This document shows positions 32,826 through 41,189 of a stretch of DNA of 64,000 nt, in pieces. The stretch spans positions 1-64,000 of the forward strand of contig CAYLKD010000003.1 of the NCBI GenBank assembly GCA_964384345.1, in the 5' to 3' direction. Each line of letters begins with the position of its first letter. The first letter of the stretch is position 1. Under the pieces are notes generated by a model, which did no database searches, was not told where the DNA came from, and saw only the letters and a list, made by a program, of their open reading frames with translations. The translations under genes and the position numbers were made by a program. This stretch comes from JASLCR01 sp964384345. Lineage in GTDB: Bacteria; Patescibacteriota; Saccharimonadia; Saccharimonadales; Saccharimonadaceae.

Positions 32826-34046
32826 ATGGTACCATCATTTTTTCACCGGTTTTTGCGTCGTCGTCATTTCTGGCGTCATGCAACGTTTTCTGAGATCGCA
32901 GAGCTCTATGCATCGCGGACAATGCGAATATTTGCGCTGCGTCTGGTTTCGACATTTACTTCAATATATCTGATTCAAAAAGGCTACTCTTTTGAATTTG
33001 TTGCCGTATTTTGGGCGTTGTTTTACCTAGGCAAAGTAATCTTTTCCTATCCAAGTGCCTTGCAAGTTGCTCGATTTGGTCCGAAGCACGCGACACTCAT
33101 CAGTAATATTGTAGCGGCGATTTCCATGATATTTCTGCCATACACCACACACTCAATGTACGGGCTGCTTGCACTGGCCGCATGGGGAATCTTGCAAGCG
33201 TATTCAAATGCACTCAATGACATTGCGTATTTAGTAGACTTTTCCAAAATCAAGAACATTATTCATGCTGGAAAAGAGATCGGGTACATGAATATCTTTG
33301 AAAAAGTAGCAACTGGCCTGAGCCCGCTCGTCGGTGGTGTCATGGCGCTCATTTTTGGACCAGTTGTTGTCATGTGGATTTCAGCCGCGCTGTTTTTGTT
33401 TGCTGCAGGTCCGCTCTTACTGACGGCCGAACCTATACGCGTCGGGCGACACCTCGATTTTGAAGGGTTTCCGTGGCGAACTACATGGCGATCGATGGTA
33501 GCACAAACCGCTGTGGGCGTTGATATCTATGCAACGGGCACTGCTTGGACGCTCTTTTTAATCCTAATCGTCTTTACGTCCGGTACCGACCAAGTGTATG
33601 CAAAAATTGGATTTGTCACTTCAATTTCTTTATTTGTCGCTCTCGTTGCGTCATACGCCTATGGCCGACTTATTGATCACAACAAAGGGGGACTGTTGTT
33701 ACAGTACAGTTCCTATCTCAACAGCACATTGCACTCATTGAGAATTTTTGTTGCAACGCCATTTAGTGTGGTTTTAACAAATGCAGTCAATGAAATAGCG
33801 ACGACAGGCTACACTATGCCATTTATGCGTGGGCTTTTTGACACGGCAGACATATCAGGCAAGCGTATAGAGTATCTGTATATCAGCGAAGTGTGCTCGA
33901 GTTTTGGTGCCGCTGCCGCGAGTGGGTTATTAGCTCTGCTGTTTGTGATTACAGATGGACAAATAGCCCTCCAGGTGTTCTTCGGAATGACCGCTCTATT
34001 GACGCTCCTCATCGCAGCGCCCAAGTTCGCCCTCTACCGCAAATAG
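32826..34046 (+). CDS. Major facilitator superfamily transporter
   Basis: A 406-residue, 12-helix MFS protein. The loop after helix 2 has YPSALQVARFGPKHATLIS in the position of motif A, though its classic GxxxDRxGR form is not kept. Helix 5 contains GGVMALIFGPVVVMWISAALFLF. The substrate is unknown. A basic N-terminus (FFHRFLRRRHFWRH) precedes helix 1. Confidence 0.82.
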   Translation: MVPSFFHRFLRRRHFWRHATFSEIAELYASRTMRIFALRLVSTFTSIYLIQKGYSFEFVAVFWALFYLGKVIFSYPSALQVARFGPKHATLISNIVAAISMIFLPYTTHSMYGLLALAAWGILQAYSNALNDIAYLVDFSKIKNIIHAGKEIGYMNIFEKVATGLSPLVGGVMALIFGPVVVMWISAALFLFAAGPLLLTAEPIRVGRHLDFEGFPWRTTWRSMVAQTAVGVDIYATGTAWTLFLILIVFTSGTDQVYAKIGFVTSISLFVALVASYAYGRLIDHNKGGLLLQYSSYLNSTLHSLRIFVATPFSVVLTNAVNEIATTGYTMPFMRGLFDTADISGKRIEYLYISEVCSSFGAAAASGLLALLFVITDGQIALQVFFGMTALLTLLIAAPKFALYRK

Positions 34047-34097
34047 TTTCTCTAGGCTATACTAAAGTATAAAGATTTTAGGTGGGAAATATTCCTT

Positions 34098-34727
34098 GTG
34101 ACAGATAAGCGTCAGGTAAAGAAGAATATAAAACGGCTTCAGCGCATAAAGACCTGGCAGCTGGTTATTATTTTGCTGCTCGCAGGCCTGATTTCTCTGT
34201 CGTTTCTTCGACTCAATAACATCGGTATGGAGCAGCGTCGCCAAGCTATCCTTAATGCTGATGACGCAGGAGACATCGGCTCTGTGAGCAATAGCTTGTA
34301 CGCGTTGAAACGCTACAGTGCTGGCCACATGAATGCGGCAACGGGAGCAATTTATTTGCAGGGTAGTTATAAGCGAGACGTGGAAAAAATTGTCCAAGCG
34401 AGTAAAGACGCGTCAGTCGCAAACCGAGAAGCGAATATCAAAGCCGATCAAGTCTGTAGCGCGCAGTTTCCTGGTTACTCGCAAGCGTATGTGCTGTGCA
34501 ATCGTAGTGAACAAGCGAAATACCAAGGCAGCAGTGCACTCGATACGACGACAACCTTCCCAAATCCTAACCTCTATCGATTCAGTTTTTACAGCCCTGC
34601 ATGGAGTCCTGATTTTGCCGGTTGGTCACTTGTCGTATGCGTCGTTCTAACACTGGTAATCATCACTCGACTAATTAGTCTTGGAATCTTACGGCTGCTA
34701 CTACGCCGTCATTACTCGATTATCTAA
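34098..34727 (+). CDS. Two-span membrane protein with short ectodomain
   Basis: A 209-residue protein starting at GTG. Helix 1 is about 21-41 (WQLVIILLLAGLISLSFL) and helix 2 about 173-198 (WSLVVCVVLTLVIITRLISL); both ends are basic and cytoplasmic. The 130-residue ectodomain is helical with two cysteines (QVCSAQFPG and YVLCNRSE), probably a disulfide. No family recognised. A TATACT-AA-AGTATA inverted repeat at 34058-34071 lies upstream. Confidence 0.72.
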   Translation: MTDKRQVKKNIKRLQRIKTWQLVIILLLAGLISLSFLRLNNIGMEQRRQAILNADDAGDIGSVSNSLYALKRYSAGHMNAATGAIYLQGSYKRDVEKIVQASKDASVANREANIKADQVCSAQFPGYSQAYVLCNRSEQAKYQGSSALDTTTTFPNPNLYRFSFYSPAWSPDFAGWSLVVCVVLTLVIITRLISLGILRLLLRRHYSII

Positions 34728-34731
34728 GGTG

Positions 34732-34760
34732 TTGACACTGGTCGCCACAGGCAGTACTCT
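34732..34760 (+). promoter_or_regulatory. Strong promoter of the 34797 gene
   Basis: TTGACA (34732-34737), 17-bp spacer, TACTCT (34755-34760), followed by a Shine-Dalgarno AGGAGGT about 12 bases before ATG. Confidence 0.65.
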
Positions 34761-34796
34761 TATCCTTGTAAGAACTAATAGGAGGTATATAACCAC

Positions 34797-35006
34797 ATGG
34801 CTTACAGTCACACAAACTCGAAAGGTGTCACTTACTACCTACACAAAACTGAAGTTACTCTTCGCGGTGGTAAACCACAAACGATCTACTTCTTTGCAAA
34901 GGTAGAGAAAAATGCAAAGGGTGAACCAGTTGATCTTCCAGAAGATCGTATTGTCAAAGAAAACCCACGCAACGGTTTCCTTACAGTTTCAAAGAAAAAA
35001 GACTAG
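34797..35006 (+). CDS. Small basic conserved-type protein, probably abundant
   Basis: A 69-residue, Lys-rich protein (MAYSHTNSKGVTYYLHKTEV ... FFAKVEKNAKGE), predicted as a small beta/alpha unit. I recognise the general form as a short protein seen in Saccharibacteria-like genomes but know no function. It has a consensus promoter, an AGGAGGT ribosome site and a strong terminator at 35030, so it is likely highly expressed as a monocistronic mRNA. The basic charge would allow nucleic-acid or ribosome binding; this is speculation. Confidence 0.82.
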   Translation: MAYSHTNSKGVTYYLHKTEVTLRGGKPQTIYFFAKVEKNAKGEPVDLPEDRIVKENPRNGFLTVSKKKD

Positions 35007-35029
35007 TTACTTATTTTGAAAACGCAATT

Positions 35030-35061
35030 CGGGCTATTCACATAGTGGTAGCCCGTTTTTT
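35030..35061 (+). terminator. Intrinsic terminator after the 34797 gene
   Basis: Stem CGGGCTA / TAGCCCG (35030-35036 with 35049-35055), then TTTTTT. Confidence 0.88.
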
Positions 35062-35075
35062 GTGAACAAAATTGC

Positions 35076-35105
35076 TTGCACCATAAGCGCTTTTGATGCT
35101 ACAGT
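35076..35105 (+). promoter_or_regulatory. Promoter of the 35.1-kb small RNA candidate
   Basis: TTGCAC (35076-35081), 18-bp spacer, TACAGT (35100-35105). Confidence 0.5.
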
Positions 35106-35111
35106 GGTATC

Positions 35112-35195
35112 AAACAAACAGGTGCCAAAACTGCTCCGTTCTGATGCTTCCTGTTTTCCCTAAGACAGCACTAAGCCTAAGGACGGGGCTTTTTT
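35112..35195 (+). ncRNA. Candidate small RNA or riboswitch-like element
   Basis: About 84 nt between a promoter (35076) and a short terminator (AAGCC 35173-35177 with GGCTT 35187-35191, T run to 35195). The 5' half forms a 7-bp stem AAACAGG/CCTGTTT (35116-35122 with 35150-35156). CTGTT of that stem can alternatively pair with GACAG just downstream (35164-35168), a possible switch. It lies before an ABC exporter that has its own TATAAT box. No known RNA class is recognised. Confidence 0.45.
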
Positions 35196-35233
35196 AATAC
35201 CAGATGGATGTACAAGGTGTATAATCATCACAT

Positions 35234-35995
35234 ATGGCAAAATACATGGTAGAAGTAAAAGACCTTAAAAAGCGCTATGGTGACAAGCAAGCGGTCAATG
35301 GTGTGAGTTTCACTGTGAAAAAGGGTGAAATATTTGGCATACTAGGGCCAAATGGTGCTGGCAAGACCACAACGCTTGAAATGATGGAAACGCTGCGTGA
35401 CATTGATAGTGGATCGGTATTTATCGACGGTGTCGATGCCGCGAAACACCCTCAGCAAATAAAGTACCTCATCGGTGTGCAACCGCAAACGCCAGCATTT
35501 CAGGATAAAACTAAGTGCAAAGAAGTTGTAGAATTATTTGCTGCTGCGTACGGCGAAAAAGTCGATGTCATGGCATTTCTGCGTGATGTTGATCTTGAGG
35601 AAAAAGCTAATAGCTACGTCGAAGATCTATCTGGTGGCCAAAAGCAGCGCCTGAGTATCACGACGGCACTTGTCCATGGACCAAAAGTATTTTTCCTCGA
35701 TGAACCAACCACTGGTCTCGATCCTCAAGCCCGTCGCAACTTGTGGGAGCTCATCCAAAAGGTGCGAGACCGCGGTATATCAGTAATCATGACGACACAC
35801 TACATGGATGAGGCTGAGATATTGTGTGATCGGATCGCAGTCATGGATAACGGTAAAATCATTGCTGAGGATACCCCAAAAAATCTCATTAAGTCATTAC
35901 TCAAACGTGGTTTTACAAAGAAGCAGGCGGTAGAGCAGGCGAATCTCGAAGATGTGTTTATCGATTTGACTGGTAAAGCCTTGAGGGAGGAATAA
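35234..35995 (+). CDS. ABC transporter ATP-binding subunit
   Basis: A 253-residue ATPase of an ABC-2 type exporter. Walker A GPNGAGKTTT, signature LSGGQKQRLS, Walker B VFFLDEPTTGLDP and the H-loop TTHYMDEAE are all present. It is followed after 4 bases by the membrane subunit, so the two form one exporter (drugs, lipids or peptides). TATAAT (35220-35225) ends 8 nt before ATG with no Shine-Dalgarno, so the mRNA is likely leaderless. Confidence 0.95.
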   Translation: MAKYMVEVKDLKKRYGDKQAVNGVSFTVKKGEIFGILGPNGAGKTTTLEMMETLRDIDSGSVFIDGVDAAKHPQQIKYLIGVQPQTPAFQDKTKCKEVVELFAAAYGEKVDVMAFLRDVDLEEKANSYVEDLSGGQKQRLSITTALVHGPKVFFLDEPTTGLDPQARRNLWELIQKVRDRGISVIMTTHYMDEAEILCDRIAVMDNGKIIAEDTPKNLIKSLLKRGFTKKQAVEQANLEDVFIDLTGKALREE

Positions 35996-35999
35996 TCTG

Positions 36000-37112
36000 A
36001 TGAATAAATCTTTATTTACCGTTGCCACGTTTGTTCGCATTAATACAAAGCGATTTTTTCGTGATAGGTTAGCTATTTTCTTTACGATCATCTTCCCATT
36101 AATATTTTTGTTTGTCTTTGGCAGTCTCAATAACGGCAATACCGGAAATGTATCGTTTAAAGTCGCTATCATCAACAATTCCAAGTCTCAGTTCGCAGCA
36201 GATTTTGTCAAAAACTCACAGGATAGTGCTGTGCTCAAAGTCAGCAAGGATATCACGACTATAGACGCAGCGAAAGCAAAAATGAGCCAGTCGCAACTTG
36301 ATGCAGCCATAGTACTGCCAAATGATTTTGGCACCATCAAAAAAGGTCAGACCTATCCGAGTGGGCAAGCAGAGCTCGTCTATACGCAAAATAATCAGCA
36401 GTCGGCCGCCGCGCTATCGTCTGTGCTCGATGCCGAATTTAAGGGCATCAATGCGAAATTTGTGAATACAAGCGTACCGTTTACAGTTAAAAGTACTCAG
36501 CTCAATGAGCGCAGTCTTTCGCCATTTGACTATACGTTTGCCGGCCTACTTGGCTTCTCGCTGATTGGGATCGGCATCTTTGGTCCAATGAATGTCTTTC
36601 CGGAACTTAAAAAGATGGGGATTCTTCGCCGGCTCAGTACCACGCCACTTCGTGTCTGGCAGTATTTTTTGGCCACAATGGTTGGACAAGCAGTAGTTGG
36701 GTTGATCAGTTTTGCGATTACGATAGCGGTCGCTATTAGTGTTTTCCATCTTAACGTTGTGGGTAATTATTTTGAGCTTGCGATATTCCTTGTTCTTGGT
36801 ACGATTACCATGCTTGGTATTGGTTTAGCACTCGGCGGCTGGGCTAAGAACGAGCGTCAAGCAGCGCCTCTAAGCAACATACTCGTGTTTCCGATGCTGT
36901 TTTTGTCTGGTACGTTTTTCCCACGATTCTTGATGCCAGAATGGCTGCAAAATATTAGCGCATTCTTGCCACTGACACCAATTATCGATGGTATTCGTAT
37001 GATCACTACAGAAGGCAAGCATCTGTTTGAAATTGGTCCACAGCTTGGGCTGATCGGCATCTGGGTTGTCATTATTTATGCGATCGCTTTCAGAGTTTTC
37101 AGATGGGAATAG
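36000..37112 (+). CDS. ABC-2 type transporter permease
   Basis: A 370-residue membrane partner of the 35234 ATPase. One N-terminal helix (about 24-42), an extracellular domain of about 130 residues with FNNGNTGN and VLPNDFGTI, then five C-terminal helices (about 180-370) ending FPMLFLSGTFFPRFLMPEWLQ, the typical DrrB/YadH-like ABC-2 end. Substrate not determinable. Confidence 0.93.
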   Translation: MNKSLFTVATFVRINTKRFFRDRLAIFFTIIFPLIFLFVFGSLNNGNTGNVSFKVAIINNSKSQFAADFVKNSQDSAVLKVSKDITTIDAAKAKMSQSQLDAAIVLPNDFGTIKKGQTYPSGQAELVYTQNNQQSAAALSSVLDAEFKGINAKFVNTSVPFTVKSTQLNERSLSPFDYTFAGLLGFSLIGIGIFGPMNVFPELKKMGILRRLSTTPLRVWQYFLATMVGQAVVGLISFAITIAVAISVFHLNVVGNYFELAIFLVLGTITMLGIGLALGGWAKNERQAAPLSNILVFPMLFLSGTFFPRFLMPEWLQNISAFLPLTPIIDGIRMITTEGKHLFEIGPQLGLIGIWVVIIYAIAFRVFRWE

Positions 37113-37113
37113 A

Positions 37114-37149
37114 TTGACAAACGATAATACTTATGCTATGATAGCATAA
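37114..37149 (+). promoter_or_regulatory. Promoter with operator-like palindrome
   Basis: TTGACA (37114-37119), 17-bp spacer, TATGAT (37137-37142), 8 nt to ATG at 37151. A perfect 8-bp inverted repeat TTATGCTA-TGA-TAGCATAA (37131-37149) covers the -10 box and start site, so a repressor could bind here. Confidence 0.65.
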
Positions 37150-37150
37150 T

Positions 37151-37942
37151 ATGTCCGAGCGATTATTTATGGTCACTAAAGACGGCGACGTATTACCACC
37201 AGATATTCCAGACACACTTGGCTGGTGCCCAACTGGGATCGAGGATCATCCTATGTATTTTGTAGATGGCCAGCAGACGAGACCTTTAGCTGATGGCGAA
37301 CCGCGAAAGCTGACACCAACTGAACGAATTATGATCGTGGTCACTGAAGCAGGATTTTATCCCCGTTCACGTCGTGAGGTTAATCTTGCTCTCGGTGCTA
37401 TAGAAAATCGTGATCTTCCGGGTGGGTATGGAAGATATCTAAATGAAGTGTTAAGACATCAACAAAAATCAGTGAGCGAAGAGCCTACTAAAGCATTGAT
37501 ATCTATTGTTGAAGAAATAACTGGATTTGCTGCGCAAGTTCCTGGTAATGTAACAGCACTCATGGGTATTGCAGAAGCAATAAAGGACATGCATGACTTT
37601 GCGGCTATTTCTGGTTCGCAAGGCTTGAGTGATTGGCAGCATCAAGGACTAACTCGCCGAGGCTTACAGCTTCTTACTCAGCGGACTTGTTTTGCTACGG
37701 CTCTGGCTGAGAATGTCGCTCCGAATCTAGATAGTCCAATAACCGACGACATGACGCAAGATGTTATTTCTAAGCTGAGAGTTGGCGATGCACGACGCCA
37801 TATCAAAATTTTGACAGATGAGCAACGCACGCGCCGCGCTTTTTGGATTGACCAATTGACAGCAGCGCAGAAGCATATGGCTGTAAAAGCGATGGCATTT
37901 CATGCATTAAAAAAACTTGGACAAGAACAGCCAGCGGCTTAG
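37151..37942 (+). CDS. Soluble hypothetical protein under a palindromic promoter
   Basis: A 263-residue protein with no signal peptide or membrane helix and no family I recognise. The first 60 residues are mixed and contain LGWCPTGIEDHPMYFVDG; the remainder is largely helical (for example EEPTKALISIVEEITGFAAQ and a Lys/Ala-rich end). It stands alone between the ABC exporter and the GC-rich secreted gene. The promoter carries a perfect operator-like palindrome, so it is probably regulated, perhaps by itself. Likely leaderless. Confidence 0.72.
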   Translation: MSERLFMVTKDGDVLPPDIPDTLGWCPTGIEDHPMYFVDGQQTRPLADGEPRKLTPTERIMIVVTEAGFYPRSRREVNLALGAIENRDLPGGYGRYLNEVLRHQQKSVSEEPTKALISIVEEITGFAAQVPGNVTALMGIAEAIKDMHDFAAISGSQGLSDWQHQGLTRRGLQLLTQRTCFATALAENVAPNLDSPITDDMTQDVISKLRVGDARRHIKILTDEQRTRRAFWIDQLTAAQKHMAVKAMAFHALKKLGQEQPAA

Positions 37943-37974
37943 CCATATCACCGCATTGAATATGTAATTTTTAA

Positions 37975-38020
37975 CTCAACCAATGCATCGATAGTTACAG
38001 CTATCCATACATTGGTTGAG
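37975..38020. repeat. Long hairpin between 37151 gene and GC-rich gene
   Basis: Perfect 11-bp arms CTCAACCAATG / CATTGGTTGAG (37975-37985 with 38010-38020), with an inner hairpin GATAG/CTATC. No T run follows on either strand, so it may be a Rho-type or processing structure, or a remnant boundary of the acquired gene next to it. Confidence 0.6.
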
Positions 38021-38121
38021 TCGGTGACCACCCCGCGCATCCTTGTATCAGCAAGGGGCAGGGCAGTCACCAGGAATCTCACCTCACTCTCAGTATTGTT
38101 ATTCAGCTTGAGCGGTGTTGC

Positions 38122-40233
38122 TCAGACAGTGATGTAGCGCTCGGCTGGTGCCTGCAGGTTTGCTGGCCTACCGGTGATCTCTGACTTGACACGGGTCGTG
38201 TAAGCCGTGACCTTGCCAGCCGCGTTGCAGACCCGAATGCGATACCAGTAGTCGTTACCAGGAACCGTCATGGTCATCTCGGCAGTACCGAAAGCGGAAA
38301 TCGTAATCTGCTTCCATCCGAGCTCGATGTTCTGACTCGTGATGTTCTTGAAGTCGATCTTGCCACGGTCGAGGTAAACGATTGACCCGGCAGGAACGCC
38401 TATAACCGTCATGCCGATCAGGACGTTGACCGCAGCGGGGTTATAAACGATGGAACCCTGCGGGTATTCATCGAGAGTTATCCGGATCCACGGATCCTTA
38501 TCGAGCGAGCCGAGTCGAACTGGACTGACTTCTCCTCTTTTCATTGCGAGTAGGAAGCTCTCCGTGGTGGTATCGCTGGAGAACAGTAAGTTGGACATGG
38601 TGTCCTGGCCCGTTGATGGGTCACCTGATGGGTTGGAATCCTTCCAGTTGATACCTGTGTGGCTATCGTTCACGCCACCATCGGTGGTGTCGATGCCGAT
38701 GCATGCGAGCCTGTCGCCAACGGCGATGTGCGCCGGCATACCTTGACCGCCGCGCTGGTCGTACCCAGTCTCGAGGAAAACGCATTCGTTAGCCCGCGTG
38801 CGCCTGGCGGCGTCGAAGACGGCCTGTGGCGTACGACCATGGCTGGTCGTACCAAATGCGTGGTTGTACGAAGGCACTCCGCCCGCAGCTCTGATGGCAC
38901 GGGCTGCCAACACGCTCCCTGAGACCGAAGAGCCAGGGGGCGTGAGATTGGAGACGCCGTAGAAGGAACCTCCAAGACCACCGATGTGCGTGCCGTCGTC
39001 ACTGATTTCGTTGCCAGGCAAGATCAGCACACCCTTGGAGGAGTACATGGAATTCAGCTTGGCGACCAATTGCTCGTTGAGCGCATAGGCGTCGGCCCCA
39101 AGTACGTAGCGGGGCAAATCGAGTCGGCTCATCAGAAGATTCGCCGAACCGTTATCCCACACGCAGAGGCCGATGTCGATACCGGTGATCGAGTTCATGT
39201 CGGCGATAATTGCATTCGCCGGCCGTGACCCGTCTGGTAGGTACTCAGGCCAAAGTTGCTTGACCCAGTCGACGATTGTGATCATCGGCAGCGCCCAGCC
39301 GTCACTGCCAGCAAGGGCCGGAAGGTCGACGTTTCCGTCGGCATAGGGGTTGGTCGGGCTGACCCAGGCTCTCTGAGTCGTAATACTCCCTCCGATACGG
39401 AAAACGATCCGTAGACGACCATCGCCGGAAACCCGGTTCGCCTTGGTAGTGCCGGTGATATTGCGCCACCGACTGAGAGTCACGACGATCTGCACGCAGG
39501 CGCTTCCTCGCAGGATTTGCAGCTTGTAAACTGGTCCTACGCCGCGACCCTTGAGCTTCTTGGTGCCATTGTCGTACTCACCGATACTTCCGGTGAGAAC
39601 ATCCTTGGTATTGGTGCACTGGAGGACGTGTGCTGCCGGAGCCAGGCCGGACGTGTCAATAGCGAAGCGTGTTGCAGCAGTGCCGTACATGGCGTCTGAT
39701 CCAGTTAGTGACACGATCGTGCTGGTACTTGATATTGCAGTGCCTACCGCGTCAGGCTTCCATGCGATCGCTGGATTGGTCTGATTCCAGTTACCGAGCG
39801 ACGTCGCCTGAACCTTCGTTCGTGCGTCTAGATGCCAGTTGTGCTTGGTGTCCCAGATGTACCTGACGCCAGTGTCGATGGCTGCTTCCGCTGCACCGAC
39901 ACCCGTACCAATACCTTCACAGGTACAGGTAATCCCATGCACGTGAGTGGCATGAGTGGTGGCGATGAGTCCATTCGATGACGTAGCCGCCGCAGAAGAC
40001 GGAGTCGCAATTGCAGCTGCACCTGCTGCGAGGCCAGTGCCAGCAAGCACAAACAGCCCACGTCTGGTGAACTGCACGGATCCACCCGGCAGGGTGGTGA
40101 AGAGATCAGACGCGTCGATCTGGCCCCCTCGATGTTGAGTTGCCACCAAATCGGCTACCTGGATATCTACCCCTAGTAGTCGCCTGAGGTGACTTGTGTC
40201 AGTCGGAGGGCAATGTTCGTTGTTGTTACACAA
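38122..40233 (-). CDS. GC-rich secreted protein with Tat-like signal, probably acquired
   Basis: A 703-residue protein, clearly GC-richer than its neighbours (35 of 60 G+C in a sampled line at 39241 against 26 of 60 at 37381) with codon use to match. After a 50-residue N-terminal segment comes a twin-arginine-like signal (FTRRGLFVLAGTGLAAGAAA, residues about 55-75), then an exported body. THATHVHGITCTCEG and, later, GVPSYNHAFG could be metal ligands of a PHP-like or amidohydrolase-type fold; the C-terminal 130 residues look like beta-sandwich domains. TTG start after AGGAGA. A source among Actinobacteria, the usual hosts of Saccharibacteria, is plausible. Function unknown. Confidence 0.75.
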   Translation of the reverse strand: MCNNNEHCPPTDTSHLRRLLGVDIQVADLVATQHRGGQIDASDLFTTLPGGSVQFTRRGLFVLAGTGLAAGAAAIATPSSAAATSSNGLIATTHATHVHGITCTCEGIGTGVGAAEAAIDTGVRYIWDTKHNWHLDARTKVQATSLGNWNQTNPAIAWKPDAVGTAISSTSTIVSLTGSDAMYGTAATRFAIDTSGLAPAAHVLQCTNTKDVLTGSIGEYDNGTKKLKGRGVGPVYKLQILRGSACVQIVVTLSRWRNITGTTKANRVSGDGRLRIVFRIGGSITTQRAWVSPTNPYADGNVDLPALAGSDGWALPMITIVDWVKQLWPEYLPDGSRPANAIIADMNSITGIDIGLCVWDNGSANLLMSRLDLPRYVLGADAYALNEQLVAKLNSMYSSKGVLILPGNEISDDGTHIGGLGGSFYGVSNLTPPGSSVSGSVLAARAIRAAGGVPSYNHAFGTTSHGRTPQAVFDAARRTRANECVFLETGYDQRGGQGMPAHIAVGDRLACIGIDTTDGGVNDSHTGINWKDSNPSGDPSTGQDTMSNLLFSSDTTTESFLLAMKRGEVSPVRLGSLDKDPWIRITLDEYPQGSIVYNPAAVNVLIGMTVIGVPAGSIVYLDRGKIDFKNITSQNIELGWKQITISAFGTAEMTMTVPGNDYWYRIRVCNAAGKVTAYTTRVKSEITGRPANLQAPAERYITV

Positions 40234-40282
40234 GGTAATTCAGTCTCCTGATCTCGCTCGAGTGAAAATGAGATGTGCTAGC

Positions 40283-40306
40283 AAAAGTGCTCCCGTGAAG
40301 GAGCAC
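40283..40306 (-). terminator. Intrinsic terminator downstream of tRNA-CAU
   Basis: Stem GTGCTCC / GGAGCAC (40287-40293 with 40100s pattern at 40300-40306), loop CGTGAA, followed on the minus strand by TTTT. It would end the minus-strand tRNA transcript before the GC-rich gene. Confidence 0.6.
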
Positions 40307-40409
40307 AATATGCCATATATCTATTATATAACTTTATTGGTAAAAAATCAACTTCAAAATATGATTACCATCTGCCGAAGAGTTTTATGGCTGTCGTTAC
40401 TTTTATATT

Positions 40410-40485
40410 TGGTGGGGGCGGCTGGACTTGAACCAGCGACCAATTAGTTATGAGCCAACTGCTCTAACCACTGAGCTACGCCCCC
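40410..40485 (-). tRNA. tRNA with CAU anticodon (Met elongator or Ile2)
   Basis: Cloverleaf on the minus strand: acceptor GGGGGCG / CGCCCCC, D arm GCTC/GAGC, anticodon loop CTCATAA, T arm GCTGG-TTCAAGT-CCAGC, discriminator A and an encoded CCA. CAU can be Met or, after lysidine modification by TilS, Ile. Its T arm and D arm resemble tRNA-Ile2 somewhat more than initiator tRNA, but the assignment is open. Confidence 0.9.
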
Positions 40486-40591
40486 ACAAAATAAAAAACT
40501 AACATTACGATTTCAAGCAACACCTCTGAGGTCTACCTGCTAGTATAGCGTAATCTCATCTGCTGGGCTACAATTATTAGAGAACAATTTC

Positions 40592-41023
40592 ATGAAACAT
40601 ATAAACATCAATAAAATATATTATCGGCTCCGTCATCAGTATATTACGACGAACAACCTAGTGATCGCGGTAGCGTTATTTATCGCGGTTAGCTGGGCGT
40701 GGGGTTCTATTGGTGTGTTGCAGCGAAATTATGCTCTCCAAAAAGAAATTGATGGCAAGCAAAAGCAACTCCAACTAGTAGAGCTCGAAACAGATACGCT
40801 GCGCTACCAACAAAAATATTACCAGAGTGATGAATACAAAGAACTTGCGGTTAGACAGCGCCTCGGGCTGGTATTTCCTGGCGAAAAAGTATTGATACTA
40901 CCACCAAATAGTCCAGACGCTGCAAAGTTCGACAGCTACGACAAGCCATCGCACATTATCGCAAGTCAGCCTACCAACATGGAGCAATGGATGAACTTTC
41001 TTTTTGGCGCCAGCAAACGTTGA
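40592..41023 (+). CDS. FtsB/DivIC-like septum formation initiator
   Basis: A 143-residue cell-division protein. A short basic cytoplasmic tail is followed by one transmembrane helix (about 22-40, LVIAVALFIAVSWAWG), then a coiled coil (about 43-75, QRNYALQKEIDGKQKQLQLV) and the conserved YYQSDEYKELAVRQRLGLVFPGEKV end. FtsB-type proteins link the late divisome with FtsL and FtsQ. TACAAT (40569-40574) is the likely -10 box. Confidence 0.88.
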   Translation: MKHININKIYYRLRHQYITTNNLVIAVALFIAVSWAWGSIGVLQRNYALQKEIDGKQKQLQLVELETDTLRYQQKYYQSDEYKELAVRQRLGLVFPGEKVLILPPNSPDAAKFDSYDKPSHIIASQPTNMEQWMNFLFGASKR

Positions 41024-41059
41024 AATACGTGGCTGTATCTGTTATTATGATACATGCGT

Positions 41060-41135
<76 letters not shown>

Positions 41136-41137
41136 AG

Positions 41138-41169
41138 AAAAAACGATTACCAAATGGTAATCGTTTTTT
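41138..41169. terminator. Intrinsic terminator after tRNA-fMet
   Basis: Perfect 14-bp stem (41138-41151 with 41156-41169), loop AAAT, with A run before and T run after; it can stop the tRNA and, on the other strand, the flavoprotein operon. Confidence 0.9.
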
Positions 41170-41189
41170 CTGTTGTAGGTGCTTTAATT

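Noticed and set aside
34058..34071. Bidirectional promoter by TATACT-AA-AGTATA
   Set aside because: No minus-strand gene starts here; kept only as a supporting example in another finding.
38450..40138. Several long plus-strand and other-frame ORFs inside the GC-rich gene
   Set aside because: High GC lengthens antisense ORFs; the minus-strand frame has the signal peptide, domains and a ribosome site.
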